From Hymenobacter taeanensis (GTDB lineage: Bacteria; Bacteroidota; Bacteroidia; Cytophagales; Hymenobacteraceae): a DNA stretch of 64,000 nt. Below the pieces are notes generated by a model, which did not search any database, was not told the origin of the DNA, and saw only the letters and a program-made list of their open reading frames with translations. The stretch lies in assembly GCF_013137895.1 (NCBI RefSeq), contig NZ_CP053538.1, positions 1,177,501-1,241,500 on the forward strand, in the 5' to 3' direction. Shown here one piece after another: positions 26,347 to 35,532 of this stretch. A program made the translations under genes and the position numbers. The number at the start of each line of letters is the position of its first letter. Within the stretch, counting starts at the first letter, position 1.

Positions 26347-28434
26347 ATGGAAGAAACCAAACAAGGGCGCCCTCAGCTACTAAACCGCGAACTGAGCTGG
26401 CTGGCCTTTAACCGCCGCGTACTGCAGGAAGCCCAGACGCCGGAGGTGCCGCTGCTGGAGCGCATTAAGTTTCTGGCCATCTTTTCCAGCAACCTCGATG
26501 AGTACTTCAAAGTGCGCGTGGCTACCCTCCGCCGCCTGGTGAAGCTGAAAAAGAAAACCCGCGCCAAGCTGGGCGAAGACCCCGTGGAGCAGCTCCATGA
26601 TTTGCTGGCCGAAGTGGGAAGGCAGCAGCAGGAGTTTGGCGATACGTTCCGCAACGGTATTTTACCGGAGCTGCGCAACCAGCACATTCACCTGATATCC
26701 GAGCACGACCTGACGGAGGAGCAGCACCAGTGGGTGCTGCAGTACTTCCGGGAGCACGTGCAGGATTTGCTGTCGCCCATTATCCTCGACGATAACCTGC
26801 ATCACTTGTTTCTGCGCGACCAGAGCGTGTACCTCACCTTTTTCCTGGCTCAACCCACTGAGAAAAAGAAGAAGCACGATGATGAGCGCATTGTTGTAAT
26901 GGAGCTGCCTACCAAGCGCCACGGCAGCCGGTTTGTGCAGCTCCCGGCCCAGGGCGAGGAGAAGTACGTGATGTTCCTGGATGACGTAATCCGGTGCGGT
27001 GCGGCTGAGATGTATGCCAAGTACCAGAAGGTGCAGGTGCACGCCCTAAAACTCTCCCGCGACGCCGAGCTGGACATTCAGGAAGAGGTATCGGGCAATA
27101 TGCTGGCCAAGATCAAGAGCAGCCTGCAGAAGCGCGAAACGGGCTACCCTGCTCGCTTGCTTTATGACCCCGCCATGCCCAAGCAGGTGCTGCGGGCCAT
27201 TATGCAAAAAACAGGCATCGGGCAGGAAGAGCTGGTAGAGGGCAGCCGCTACCATAACTTCCGCGACTTCTTCGGTTTTCCTGATCTAGGCCTCTCCCAC
27301 CTTAAGTACGAGGCCCAGCCCCCACTGCCCCACCCCACGCTGCCCCGCACGGGCAAGCTGCTGCCCGCCATTGCCGAGCGCGACCACCTGCTGCACCCGC
27401 CCTACCAGTCATTTGATTACGTGACGCGGCTGATTACGGAAGCGGCCAAAGACCCGCAGGTTAGCGGCATTAGCATTACGCTCTACCGCGTTTCCAATAA
27501 GAGCGAGGTAGCCAAAGCCCTGCTGAAAGCCGCCAAAAACGGCAAGCAGGTAACGGTGGTAGTGGAGCTAAAAGCCCGGTTTGATGAAGAGTCAAACATG
27601 TTCTGGGCCGAGAAGCTGCAGAAAGCGGGCGCTAACGTCATCTATGGGATTCCGGAGCTGAAAGTACACAGCAAGCTGCTGCTGATTACCCGCGGCGAGG
27701 AAGACCAAAACAAGCTCTACGCTTATCTCAGCACAGGCAACTTCAACGAGGTAACCAGCCAGATCTACGCCGACCACGGCCTGTTTACGGCCAACCCCGA
27801 GATAACCCATGAGGTAGCCGAGGTTTTCCGCTATTTCCATGACCGCCAGGATAAAACCGGCGTATTCAAGCACCTCTTGGTGGCCCCGTTTGAGTTGCGC
27901 GAAAAGCTGGTGGCCCTCATCGACCATGAAATTTCCCTGGCCAAAAAGGGCAAAGAGGCCTACATCATCTTGAAGCTCAATGCCCTGCAAGATGAGCGCA
28001 TGATTTTGAAACTCTACGAAGCCAGCCAGGCCGGCGTACGCATTGAGTTGCTGGTACGCGGTATCTCGTGCGTAATTCCGGATCTGGCGGGCCAGAGCGA
28101 GAACATCAGTCAGCGGGGGCTGGTAGACCGCTACCTGGAGCACGCCCGCGTGTACGTATTTGGCAATGGCGGCCAGGAGAGAGTGTACGTGGCTTCCTCT
28201 GACTGGATGGCCCGCAACCTTGACCGCCGCGTGGAAGTGGCCTTCCCTATTCTGCAGGATGACCTGCGAGCAGAGGTGCGCCACCTCCTAGACCTGCAGC
28301 GCCAGGATAACGTGAAATCTAGAGACTGCCACAACAATTTTATTGGCCGTGATGAGGCAGAAGCCGGAAAGATCAGGGCCCAGCAAGAGACTTACCAGTA
28401 CCTGAAGAAGCTCAGCCAAAAGAAGCGCAAATAG
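26347..28434 (+). CDS. ppk1: Polyphosphate kinase 1
   Basis: PPK1 reversibly polymerises the terminal phosphate of ATP into polyphosphate. The 695-residue product is full length. Signatures: N-terminal LLNRELSWLAFNRRVLQEA, the FKVRVATLRR region, LYRVSNKSEVAKALLKAAKNGKQVTVV split across the phospholipase D-like domain, and IPELKVHSKLLLI with the autophosphorylated His441, followed by YLSTGNFNE and SSDWMARNLDRRVEV near the end. Translation start ATG preceded by CTCA, without a ribosome binding site. Follows sixA and ends at a terminator shared with a convergent gene. Confidence 0.96.
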   Translation: MEETKQGRPQLLNRELSWLAFNRRVLQEAQTPEVPLLERIKFLAIFSSNLDEYFKVRVATLRRLVKLKKKTRAKLGEDPVEQLHDLLAEVGRQQQEFGDTFRNGILPELRNQHIHLISEHDLTEEQHQWVLQYFREHVQDLLSPIILDDNLHHLFLRDQSVYLTFFLAQPTEKKKKHDDERIVVMELPTKRHGSRFVQLPAQGEEKYVMFLDDVIRCGAAEMYAKYQKVQVHALKLSRDAELDIQEEVSGNMLAKIKSSLQKRETGYPARLLYDPAMPKQVLRAIMQKTGIGQEELVEGSRYHNFRDFFGFPDLGLSHLKYEAQPPLPHPTLPRTGKLLPAIAERDHLLHPPYQSFDYVTRLITEAAKDPQVSGISITLYRVSNKSEVAKALLKAAKNGKQVTVVVELKARFDEESNMFWAEKLQKAGANVIYGIPELKVHSKLLLITRGEEDQNKLYAYLSTGNFNEVTSQIYADHGLFTANPEITHEVAEVFRYFHDRQDKTGVFKHLLVAPFELREKLVALIDHEISLAKKGKEAYIILKLNALQDERMILKLYEASQAGVRIELLVRGISCVIPDLAGQSENISQRGLVDRYLEHARVYVFGNGGQERVYVASSDWMARNLDRRVEVAFPILQDDLRAEVRHLLDLQRQDNVKSRDCHNNFIGRDEAEAGKIRAQQETYQYLKKLSQKKRK

Positions 28435-28460
28435 CCAATTCAGGTAGTAGTAAAAAACAA

Positions 28461-28486
28461 AAGCCCCATCTACTCAGATGGGGCTT
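28461..28486 (+). terminator. Rho-independent terminator of ppk1
   Basis: Perfect 10-bp stem AAGCCCCATC / GATGGGGCTT with a 6-nt loop and a run of T. The A-rich left flank lets it also serve the convergent minus-strand gene. Confidence 0.9.
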
Positions 28487-28510
28487 TTTTTGGCGTCTGA
28501 ATCTACTGGC

Positions 28511-29662
28511 CTAGCGGCCTCCGGCCGTTTTGCGCAGGAACTTGCGCGGGGGTACTAAGAACACCTCTAGGCTGGCATAGGGTGCTCCGCCAAGAGTGTT
28601 TTCAATCACCTTGGGGCGGGTGCCGCCGCCCAGGCTAAACAGCGTGCCTTTGTTGCCGTCTTTATCGAAGGCATTAAATGAGTAGTTGTAGCGGTAGCCG
28701 CCCTCCAGGCCAAACCAGAGGAAGTCATAGATTTCCCGCTCCATGCGCAGCCGGAATTTCACCTCGGTTTCGCGCACAATCAGAGTTTGCAGGCCATTCA
28801 TCAGCGGCTCGCGCAGCTTAATATTGTAGTTAAGACCATCAACGGTGTAGCCCCCAAAAAACAGCGTTTTGGGAGAAGCATTATACCGGAAGGTAACCCG
28901 GGCCGGAAACAGCGCCTCTACGCCCCAATGCGGGTTGAAGGTGCGGTTATACAGCACTACCGGGTACATGCTCTGGCGCCCAAAGGTGTAGCCTAACTGG
29001 GCACCAATACCCCAGGCAAAGGTGGGGCTGCGCTTCCAACCATAAATAAACTCCCCCGACATCTTCAGGTAGTCCGGAATGTCAAGCTCTGAGGAGGTAT
29101 AGTCGCCGTTCAACTCGCCCTTAATGCGGGCCAGGTACCAGTGCGTTTCATCAATGGGCCTGATCACGGCCAGCTGCGTGCCAATTACTTTCAGCCCTTT
29201 GTCCTCCAGGTTGCGGTAGTAGGTAGAGTTGTTGGGCTCCTTGAATTGAAACTCCTCCCGGTCATAATTGAGGCCTATCACCACTTTCAGGTGCGGATGA
29301 TTCCAGACGGGGATATAGCCCTTGATAAAGGCCCGGCGGTTTTTAGTAACAGTGGTAGAAGCCTTCTGGGCCGGATCCCGGTCGTTGATAGTGGAGTTAA
29401 TCTTGAAATCAGAGAGGCTCTCAATATGGGCTACCACGCCTTTGCTGGGCCCCATCCCGATTACGCTGGGTACGGCAAACTCCCGGTCCTGGCCTACCTG
29501 GTCGGCGGCGGCCGTGTCGCTGGCCAGGGGGGCGGGAGGCGGGTACACGGGCGGCGTGGTGGGCGTAATCTGGGCCTGAGCCGTTACAGCCCCTCCTAAC
29601 AGAACGGTAGCAATGGTCAGCGGACATGCATACCGGGCAAACAGCGTCGAGAAGTTGGTCAT
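28511..29662 (-). CDS. DUF6268-like outer-membrane beta-barrel protein
   Basis: A 383-residue exported protein with a signal peptide (TIATVLLGGAVTAQAQ, ending about residue 31) and a proline-rich start to the mature chain. The rest is made of alternating amphipathic strands such as LKVVIGLNYDREEFQF, FAWGIGAQLGYTFG, VTFRYNASPKTLFFGGYTV and FLWFGLEGGYRYNYSF, as in Bacteroidota outer-membrane barrels of the DUF6268 family. The C-terminus (SLEVFLVPPRKFLRKTAGGR) does not end in an aromatic residue, unlike classic barrels. No substrate can be assigned. It lies downstream of the phosphoesterase-barrel gene, separated by a hairpin. Confidence 0.65.
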   Translation of the reverse strand: MTNFSTLFARYACPLTIATVLLGGAVTAQAQITPTTPPVYPPPAPLASDTAAADQVGQDREFAVPSVIGMGPSKGVVAHIESLSDFKINSTINDRDPAQKASTTVTKNRRAFIKGYIPVWNHPHLKVVIGLNYDREEFQFKEPNNSTYYRNLEDKGLKVIGTQLAVIRPIDETHWYLARIKGELNGDYTSSELDIPDYLKMSGEFIYGWKRSPTFAWGIGAQLGYTFGRQSMYPVVLYNRTFNPHWGVEALFPARVTFRYNASPKTLFFGGYTVDGLNYNIKLREPLMNGLQTLIVRETEVKFRLRMEREIYDFLWFGLEGGYRYNYSFNAFDKDGNKGTLFSLGGGTRPKVIENTLGGAPYASLEVFLVPPRKFLRKTAGGR

Positions 29663-29692
29663 AAACGGGAAGAATGGAGGGGAGCTAAACGA

Positions 29693-29727
29693 CGAAAAGA
29701 CGTTAGGCTAGCCTTAACGTCTTTTCG
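29693..29727 (-). terminator. Hairpin terminator downstream of the phosphoesterase-barrel gene
   Basis: 13-bp stem CGAAAAGACGTTA / TAACGTCTTTTCG with a 9-nt loop, located 120 bp after the minus-strand gene ending at 29846 and just before the DUF6268 start. Confidence 0.6.
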
Positions 29728-29845
29728 GGAAAAAGGATGAGCAAGAAGCCGGGTTAAACCCCGCAAACGTGAATTAACGCCAGGTTGCGCATGGCTGTAC
29801 TAGCCTGGCTAGGCCACTCCTTTACCGCCCCCGCGGGGGCCCAGG

Positions 29846-32800
29846 CTAAAACAGGAAGTCAAATCCCACAAACACCAGGTTTTCTTCACCTACTGAATAA
29901 GTGGCATTGATCACGGCCTGCTTCAGAATATCGGCCCACACCCCGCCACCTACGGCAGTATGGAAAGCCCGTAGGCCAGTTTTGGTATCGTAGTGCGTGT
30001 ATACCCGAGCGGCATCGGCCAGGCCGAGAATACCAAACTTGCCCGGCACCACATAGGCATTAAACGTGAAGAGCTGAATGCGCACCTCGGCATTAGCATA
30101 CACGGAGCTGCGGCCCGCATAGCGAGTACGGCGGTAGCCGCGCAGGTTGGTGGTACCGCCCAAGGTGTTTGCCTGGTAGAAGCGGTAGTCGCCGAGGTTG
30201 CGGTTGGCGCCAATGCGGCCGGCCCACGTTAGCTGGAAGGGGAAGTTGGGCGAGAGATAAAACCGGGCTTCCGTGGTAAGGCGGCCGTAGTTGAGCTTCT
30301 CGCCATTCAGCTGATAGTTGTACTCGGCTGAGTTATACAGGCGTAGGCCTATGCGTGGGTTTTTGGGCGAGGAGCTGGCATCGAGGTTCAGGTACGCCTT
30401 GCCCCCCAGGTAACGGTTCAGGCCAAAGTCGGAGCTGCGGATGCCCACGGCGGCGGTACCCTCACGGCCGTTGCCGTTCTCATCGAGGCCGGCGGCTATT
30501 TCACTGCCAATCTGGCCACGATCAACGCGGAACTGGTCGTACTGCGGGCCAAAGCCCAGTTGCAGAAAGCTAAAGAGGCTCTTCTCCAGCATGGGCGCCA
30601 CATATAGCCGCGAGAACCGGATGCGGTACGTGTCGTTGATATCGCGGTTGCGGATACGGTCACCGTCGTTTTCCTCCGCCAATCGGTTACGGGTGTCGTT
30701 ACCCAGCCCGAAGTAGTTGTAGAGCAACTGGGGGCCGTACAGCTGGGCGGTTACGCGCAGGTCCAGGTTGCCGAAGATATCCACGTAGTGCCCCAGATAC
30801 CGCACGTTGTAGGCGTTCTGCGAGGGCGAGAAGTTGGCCGCCAGGCTTTGCTCAGTAGAGTAAGGCGACTTCCGGAATCCGTAGGTACGGTAAATTGCCC
30901 CACCTCCTATGAACAGGCGGTCATCAATATTGTACCCGAAGTAGGCCGTGGGCCCCAGGTAATTCAGCGTGTAGTCTCGGCGGTCGGTGCGAGTGTGCAC
31001 ATCATAGCGGCTCACGTCAATGCCCGGCTCCAGGCGCAGGCGAGCGTCTTTGCCGGCCACAATCACGTTGCTGGTGTCGGCGTCATAAATGTGCAGCTGG
31101 TGGTTGATGCCCGTTACGTTAGAGCGGTCCGTGATGCTGTCCTTATCAGTACCAGCAATGATGCGCACTTTGGCTCCGCGCTTTACCTCGCCTTTCACGT
31201 CGTAAATGTCCTCGCCGGCAAAACCATACAGACGAATTTCCTTCGTGACCTTGTTGTCGAAGGTGCGGTCGAAGAGCATTTTGGTGAGCTCTCCTTCCTT
31301 ATTGATCTTCTGCACGGTTACGTGCGTCTTGTTGTCGGGCAGGCGCTCTACCACAAATTTCTCCCGCTTCTTGGAGCCTTTTACCTCTGTCACGCGGCTC
31401 ACCATGGTGTAATAATCGGCGGCCACCTGGGGCAATAGGTCACGGCGGCTTTTCAGCTTGGCGATAATCTCGGGGCCGTGCAGGTCATAGATCTGCTTAG
31501 GCCACCGTTCCCGGAATGCCTGTTCAATTACGTCGTCGGTCAGGGCAGCTTTCAGCTCTTCCGCCTGCTTTACCCAGTCTTCCTTGGTTACGGAAGCCAA
31601 GTATACCCGGTCGTTGCTCAGGGCCGTCAGGTTGAGGCCCTTCCAGTCGGCGTAATCATAGCCAAAATTCTGAAAGTTGCGGATGGCCCACTTGCGCGAA
31701 GCCAGGTACGGAAACAAGCCATCACCCTTAAAGAAAGCAATGTCGCGGTCTTCAGGCACGGCCGTAAATTTTCGGTCGCCGTCCTTATCCTTTCGCTCGG
31801 CCCAGCGCCACTGGTCCTCGTGCCGGTCCCAGTCGCCAATCCACATATCAAAGAGGCGCGAGCGGGCAAAAGCTTTTTCATTAACGCGGTTATCGTTGTC
31901 GTCGGTGATGCGCTCAAATACCTTGTCGGTGCCCACCAGGTTCTTGGCATTCCCCAATGACTCCACGTTGCTCTGGTCGTCCTTGGCGTCTTCCTCAATG
32001 GCGCCCGGCGTGTTACCAAAGCGGGGCAGGTATATGCCCAGCAGGGGGTCTTGGGGAATGTAGCGCAACTCGGGGTTGGTGTGCAAGATACCCGCAGCAG
32101 TAGCCAGCGGAGGCAGCGGCAACGAGCCCAGCGGATGCTGCGCCGAAATCTGATCCTGCAGAATATCAGCTGCGGCGCCGGAGCGCAGCGCCTCTGGCAG
32201 TACCGCCGAGGGGTCTTTGTTCAGGCTCCGGATGGTGAAGTTGCGGCCCTCCTCGTTGCGCACTTTCAGGGAAGCCGTTTGTTTGCCGCCCCCAATTTTG
32301 TAGGGTGATAGGCCACCCTTCTCCGTGGCCAGATCCAGCACCGGAAACGCAATGGGCGTAGCCCACTCCTTGCGGTAGTGGTCACCGAACAGAAACCGAT
32401 GAAACTTGCCCGCCTCATCGTATTCGGGGTGAATGGCGGTGGTAACGGTGCTGTCGCGAAAGTCGGGGCGGTTGATGGTTTGCGGGTTGCTGGTTTGCTG
32501 GGCCGCAGTGGCCGCCTGCAACGCATACATGGGCGTGCGGAACACGCGCCGCCCCGTTTCACCCCGGCCCTCCGGAATAAAATACTCTACCCACACCTCG
32601 CCGTTGGTGTAGTAGTTCACGCGGGCAAAGCCCTTCTCCTTATCTGAAAACAGCGCGTCGCCGCCGTCGCCGGGCTTCACGTGCTGCGTTTTGCAGCCTG
32701 AGCCGCTTACAATGTGGTTGAGGTTGCCCTCGCGGAAGAACTGCAGGTTGTGCTCGTGGCCCGCGGCGTACACCACATTAGGGTATTTCTGGAAAATCTC

Positions 32801-33760
32801 CATCATTCCCTTCTTGTAGGCCTGGTACAGCGGATGGGCAATATCCTGACTTACGCCACCGTACTTGCGGGCAAACGGGTAGATGCTCCCGATAACGGGC
32901 AGCGGCAGAAAGGCATACTTGTATACAATAGACAGCGGGAAGAAATGGTCGCCGAGGGTGAAGTAGCCGCCGTGAATGCCATCAGAAAAGAGCGGATGGT
33001 GGGCTACCACCATAATGTTCTTGTTTTTGTTGCGGGCAATGATGTCTTCCAGTTGGGTGAAGAAATCGGTTTCATTGGCCACGCCGCAGCCACTGTTGGC
33101 CCCGTACGGCCGCTCACCGTTGGTTTGCAGAAACCACTGCGAGTTTACTGCAATCAGCACCAAATCATCCTGCAGGCGCACTTCAAACGGGCCGGGGCAG
33201 GCATCACGCGGAATAAAGAAGTCGCCGGTATAAGCAAACGCCGCCGAGTCTTTGGTCATGTAGTCCTCCACAAACCGCTGCTCCCGGTTTACCTGGTCTA
33301 CGCTCCCGCGCAAGCCCTGCTTCCAGTCGTGGTTGCCCGGAATCATGTATTTCTCGCCGGCATAGTTGCGCAGAATATCCAGCTGGTCGGTGATGCGCCT
33401 CTCCGACTCATCCCGGTCATAAGCTCCTTCTTCGGGCATGCCGTACTCGTACACGTTGTCGCCGAGGTACACGGTGGTGCTACGGTTGCCGGCAGCCAGA
33501 ATCTGCTTGCGCAGGTAGTTGAGGGAAGGCTCGCCGCCCTCCGCACTGGGAATAGGCTTGCCCACATCTCCAATCAGAAATATGGAGTAGCGGATGCCGG
33601 AGCTATCGGGGGGCGTTTTGGCCTCCCAGTTCTCGCCCCCGTTGCGGTAATTAGGCCGGGTGGGGTGCGGAGTCTGGTCGGGTTTTTGCGCCAGTGCAGT
33701 AGGTATAGTGCTGCCAGCCAACAACATCAGCAGGCTGCAGGATAGAAGAAGTCTTCTCAT
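29846..33760 (-). CDS. Calcineurin-like phosphoesterase fused to an outer-membrane beta-barrel, with a kinase-like central motif
   Basis: A 1304-residue exported protein. The start at 33760 places the signal peptide (LLLSCSLLMLLAGSTIPTALAQ) at the N-terminus. Residues about 40-330 are a metallophosphoesterase with all metal motifs: LIGDVGK, YLGDNVYEYG, IPGNHDW, VVAHHPLF and AAGHEHN. The middle (about residues 580-700) contains LFDMWIGDWDRHEDQWRW and, 20 residues on, VPEDRDIAFF, a pair resembling the catalytic and metal loops of atypical kinases such as CotH or HipA-like folds. The last 450 residues are Omp85/BamA-like barrel strands ending FVGFDFLF. Phosphoesterase activity on the cell surface or in the periplasm is likely; the kinase comparison is inference. 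Related fusions exist in Bacteroidota. Confidence 0.82.
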   Translation of the reverse strand: MRRLLLSCSLLMLLAGSTIPTALAQKPDQTPHPTRPNYRNGGENWEAKTPPDSSGIRYSIFLIGDVGKPIPSAEGGEPSLNYLRKQILAAGNRSTTVYLGDNVYEYGMPEEGAYDRDESERRITDQLDILRNYAGEKYMIPGNHDWKQGLRGSVDQVNREQRFVEDYMTKDSAAFAYTGDFFIPRDACPGPFEVRLQDDLVLIAVNSQWFLQTNGERPYGANSGCGVANETDFFTQLEDIIARNKNKNIMVVAHHPLFSDGIHGGYFTLGDHFFPLSIVYKYAFLPLPVIGSIYPFARKYGGVSQDIAHPLYQAYKKGMMEIFQKYPNVVYAAGHEHNLQFFREGNLNHIVSGSGCKTQHVKPGDGGDALFSDKEKGFARVNYYTNGEVWVEYFIPEGRGETGRRVFRTPMYALQAATAAQQTSNPQTINRPDFRDSTVTTAIHPEYDEAGKFHRFLFGDHYRKEWATPIAFPVLDLATEKGGLSPYKIGGGKQTASLKVRNEEGRNFTIRSLNKDPSAVLPEALRSGAAADILQDQISAQHPLGSLPLPPLATAAGILHTNPELRYIPQDPLLGIYLPRFGNTPGAIEEDAKDDQSNVESLGNAKNLVGTDKVFERITDDNDNRVNEKAFARSRLFDMWIGDWDRHEDQWRWAERKDKDGDRKFTAVPEDRDIAFFKGDGLFPYLASRKWAIRNFQNFGYDYADWKGLNLTALSNDRVYLASVTKEDWVKQAEELKAALTDDVIEQAFRERWPKQIYDLHGPEIIAKLKSRRDLLPQVAADYYTMVSRVTEVKGSKKREKFVVERLPDNKTHVTVQKINKEGELTKMLFDRTFDNKVTKEIRLYGFAGEDIYDVKGEVKRGAKVRIIAGTDKDSITDRSNVTGINHQLHIYDADTSNVIVAGKDARLRLEPGIDVSRYDVHTRTDRRDYTLNYLGPTAYFGYNIDDRLFIGGGAIYRTYGFRKSPYSTEQSLAANFSPSQNAYNVRYLGHYVDIFGNLDLRVTAQLYGPQLLYNYFGLGNDTRNRLAEENDGDRIRNRDINDTYRIRFSRLYVAPMLEKSLFSFLQLGFGPQYDQFRVDRGQIGSEIAAGLDENGNGREGTAAVGIRSSDFGLNRYLGGKAYLNLDASSSPKNPRIGLRLYNSAEYNYQLNGEKLNYGRLTTEARFYLSPNFPFQLTWAGRIGANRNLGDYRFYQANTLGGTTNLRGYRRTRYAGRSSVYANAEVRIQLFTFNAYVVPGKFGILGLADAARVYTHYDTKTGLRAFHTAVGGGVWADILKQAVINATYSVGEENLVFVGFDFLF

Positions 33761-34029
33761 AAAGGGAGAGAGAGTAAACAAAAAAGGAGCAAACCCCTGT
33801 TACGTGCTAGTACTATACGAGAGTAAACAGGCTGTGGAAAACAGGGTTGCAGTAAATACGATAAACTTGCTGCCTACCGCCATATTGCGGAGACCAAAGT
33901 ATGGGGTGCCTGCCCTACGCAAATCAATCGTCTTCGGTTGGGCTTGCGGCCCGGAAAACCTCAACCGCGCAGCTACGTTCTATTCCTTACGGATCTGCTG
34001 GCCGGCACTTTTTTCTTATTTTCCGTTAC

Positions 34030-35271
34030 ATGGAAACCATCCCTACGCTCAAACCTGCCAAGGCCGAGATTATCAAGAAGGCAAAGGCTTACATCTCACA
34101 ACTGTTTGAACAGCAGCTGCCCTCTCGCCTTGTATACCACTCGCCCAAGCACACGGCCGTTGTAGTAAAAGAAGCCAAAGCCCTGGCTGAAGCGGCTGGC
34201 CTCGATAACGCTGATCAGGAAGCGCTCATTCTGGCGGCCTGGTTTCATGATGCTGGTTACGTGGATACGTACGACGGCCACGAGTACCGCAGCATGGAAA
34301 TAGCTGAACAGTGGCTCACGGAGCACGGCTACCCCCCTGACCGTATTGCCTTGGTAAAGGACATCATTAAGGCCACGCACCGCGATGAGCCCCGCGAAAC
34401 TGAGCTGCAACAGCTTCTGGTGGATGCCGACATGAGCAACCTGGGCCGCGAGGACTTCTTTGCCAACGCTGAGCTGCTCCGCACAGAGTGGGAAACCACT
34501 CTGGGCAAAACCTACTCTAACACGGAGTGGGCTGAAACGCAGCTGAACTTCCTGCTGGGCACTAAGTATTACACCGATGCCGCCAAAGAGCGCTACAAGG
34601 AGCAGTTTAAGGCCAACATAAAGGAGCAGCGTGGTAAGCTGAAAAAGACCGCGAAAAAGAAGAAGAAGAAGGAGGAAGAGGCCGAAGCCACCTTCGCTGA
34701 GCCGAAACGGGGTATTGAAACCATGTTTCGGACCATGTACAGCAACCACATGAAGCTCTCCGACATGGCCGATAAAAAGGCGAACATGATGATCAGCCTC
34801 AACGCGGTGCTCATGTCCTTGATCATCACCTATTTCGGTGCTAAGCTGGGCAGTAAGTCGGCGGCACTCAGCAACGTAGGCTTGTTGCGCAATCCCGTTA
34901 TTTCCATCCCAATGGGTATTCTGCTCATCACGGCCCTTGGCTCAGTGGTAACGGCTATTCTGTGCGCCCAGCCTGATGTTACGAGCTTCAAGTGGCTAAA
35001 GCGCAGCCCCCAGATTGCTACTAACCGCCGGGTGAACCTGCTGTTTTTCGGCAACTTCAGTAAGCTCAGCCTCGACGACTTCCAGCACGGCATGACCGAA
35101 ATAATGCGCCAGAAAGATGCCCTGTATACCAATATGGTAACCGACATCTATTACCTCGGCGACGTGCTTACCCGCAAATACCGCCTGCTTCGCCTCAGCT
35201 ATACCATCTTCATGGTAGGCCTCATCCTAACTGCCCTCTCTTTCGGCATTGTATTACTGTACAAGTCGTAA
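34030..35271 (+). CDS. HD-domain phosphohydrolase fused to Pycsar-type (DUF5706) membrane effector domain
   Basis: A 413-residue protein; start at 34030 is the first ATG before the HD domain. Residues 30-190 are an HD hydrolase with a full metal set: His41 in HSPKHT, His73-Asp74 in WFHDAGY, His84, His117 in ATHRDEP and Asp134 in DADMSNLG. A very basic then acidic linker (KLKKTAKKKKKKEEEAEA, about residues 208-225) follows. The C-terminal half matches DUF5706, the PycTM effector family of Pycsar: MYSNHMKLSDMADKKANMMI, membrane helices near residues 258-275, 298-320 and 388-410, and the FFGNFSKLSLDDF segment. In Pycsar, PycTM damages the membrane after binding cCMP or cUMP. The HD part may degrade the signal. 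A cyclase-like DUF2652 gene lies convergently downstream. Confidence 0.82.
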   Translation: METIPTLKPAKAEIIKKAKAYISQLFEQQLPSRLVYHSPKHTAVVVKEAKALAEAAGLDNADQEALILAAWFHDAGYVDTYDGHEYRSMEIAEQWLTEHGYPPDRIALVKDIIKATHRDEPRETELQQLLVDADMSNLGREDFFANAELLRTEWETTLGKTYSNTEWAETQLNFLLGTKYYTDAAKERYKEQFKANIKEQRGKLKKTAKKKKKKEEEAEATFAEPKRGIETMFRTMYSNHMKLSDMADKKANMMISLNAVLMSLIITYFGAKLGSKSAALSNVGLLRNPVISIPMGILLITALGSVVTAILCAQPDVTSFKWLKRSPQIATNRRVNLLFFGNFSKLSLDDFQHGMTEIMRQKDALYTNMVTDIYYLGDVLTRKYRLLRLSYTIFMVGLILTALSFGIVLLYKS

Positions 35272-35381
35272 GACATGGTGAGGCGGTGAGTTAGTGAGTA
35301 CGGGTTTCAGTAAAGAGGCCTAGGTCGGCCCTTTCTCCGACGTAGCACTCCTTCTTTAGCCTTATGAGAGCTTCATCTACA

Positions 35382-35420
35382 AAAAAGCCCTTACGCCCAT
35401 GATGGACGTAAGGGCTTTTT
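35382..35420. terminator. Bidirectional terminator between HD-Pycsar and DUF2652 genes
   Basis: Perfect 14-bp stem AAAAAGCCCTTACG / CGTAAGGGCTTTTT with an 11-nt loop, A run on the left and T run on the right. It separates the two convergent genes. Confidence 0.9.
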
Positions 35421-35532
35421 GCTTTAATACGCTCAGCGACTTGCATAGCCAGGAGTGGTTGCGCTGCCCTGTGGGTGCTTCATCATGCGTCCTCATAGGG
35501 GTAGAGAACGTCAAAGTCACTACCTCACCGGG

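Noticed and set aside
32714..33745. 343-codon open frame on the plus strand inside the phosphoesterase-barrel gene
   Set aside because: Fully antisense to a well supported gene; no domain pattern; arises from high-GC codon structure.
33901..34029. In-frame extension upstream of the HD-Pycsar start
   Set aside because: The added 43 residues look like translated non-coding sequence and the HD fold starts soon after the ATG at 34030.
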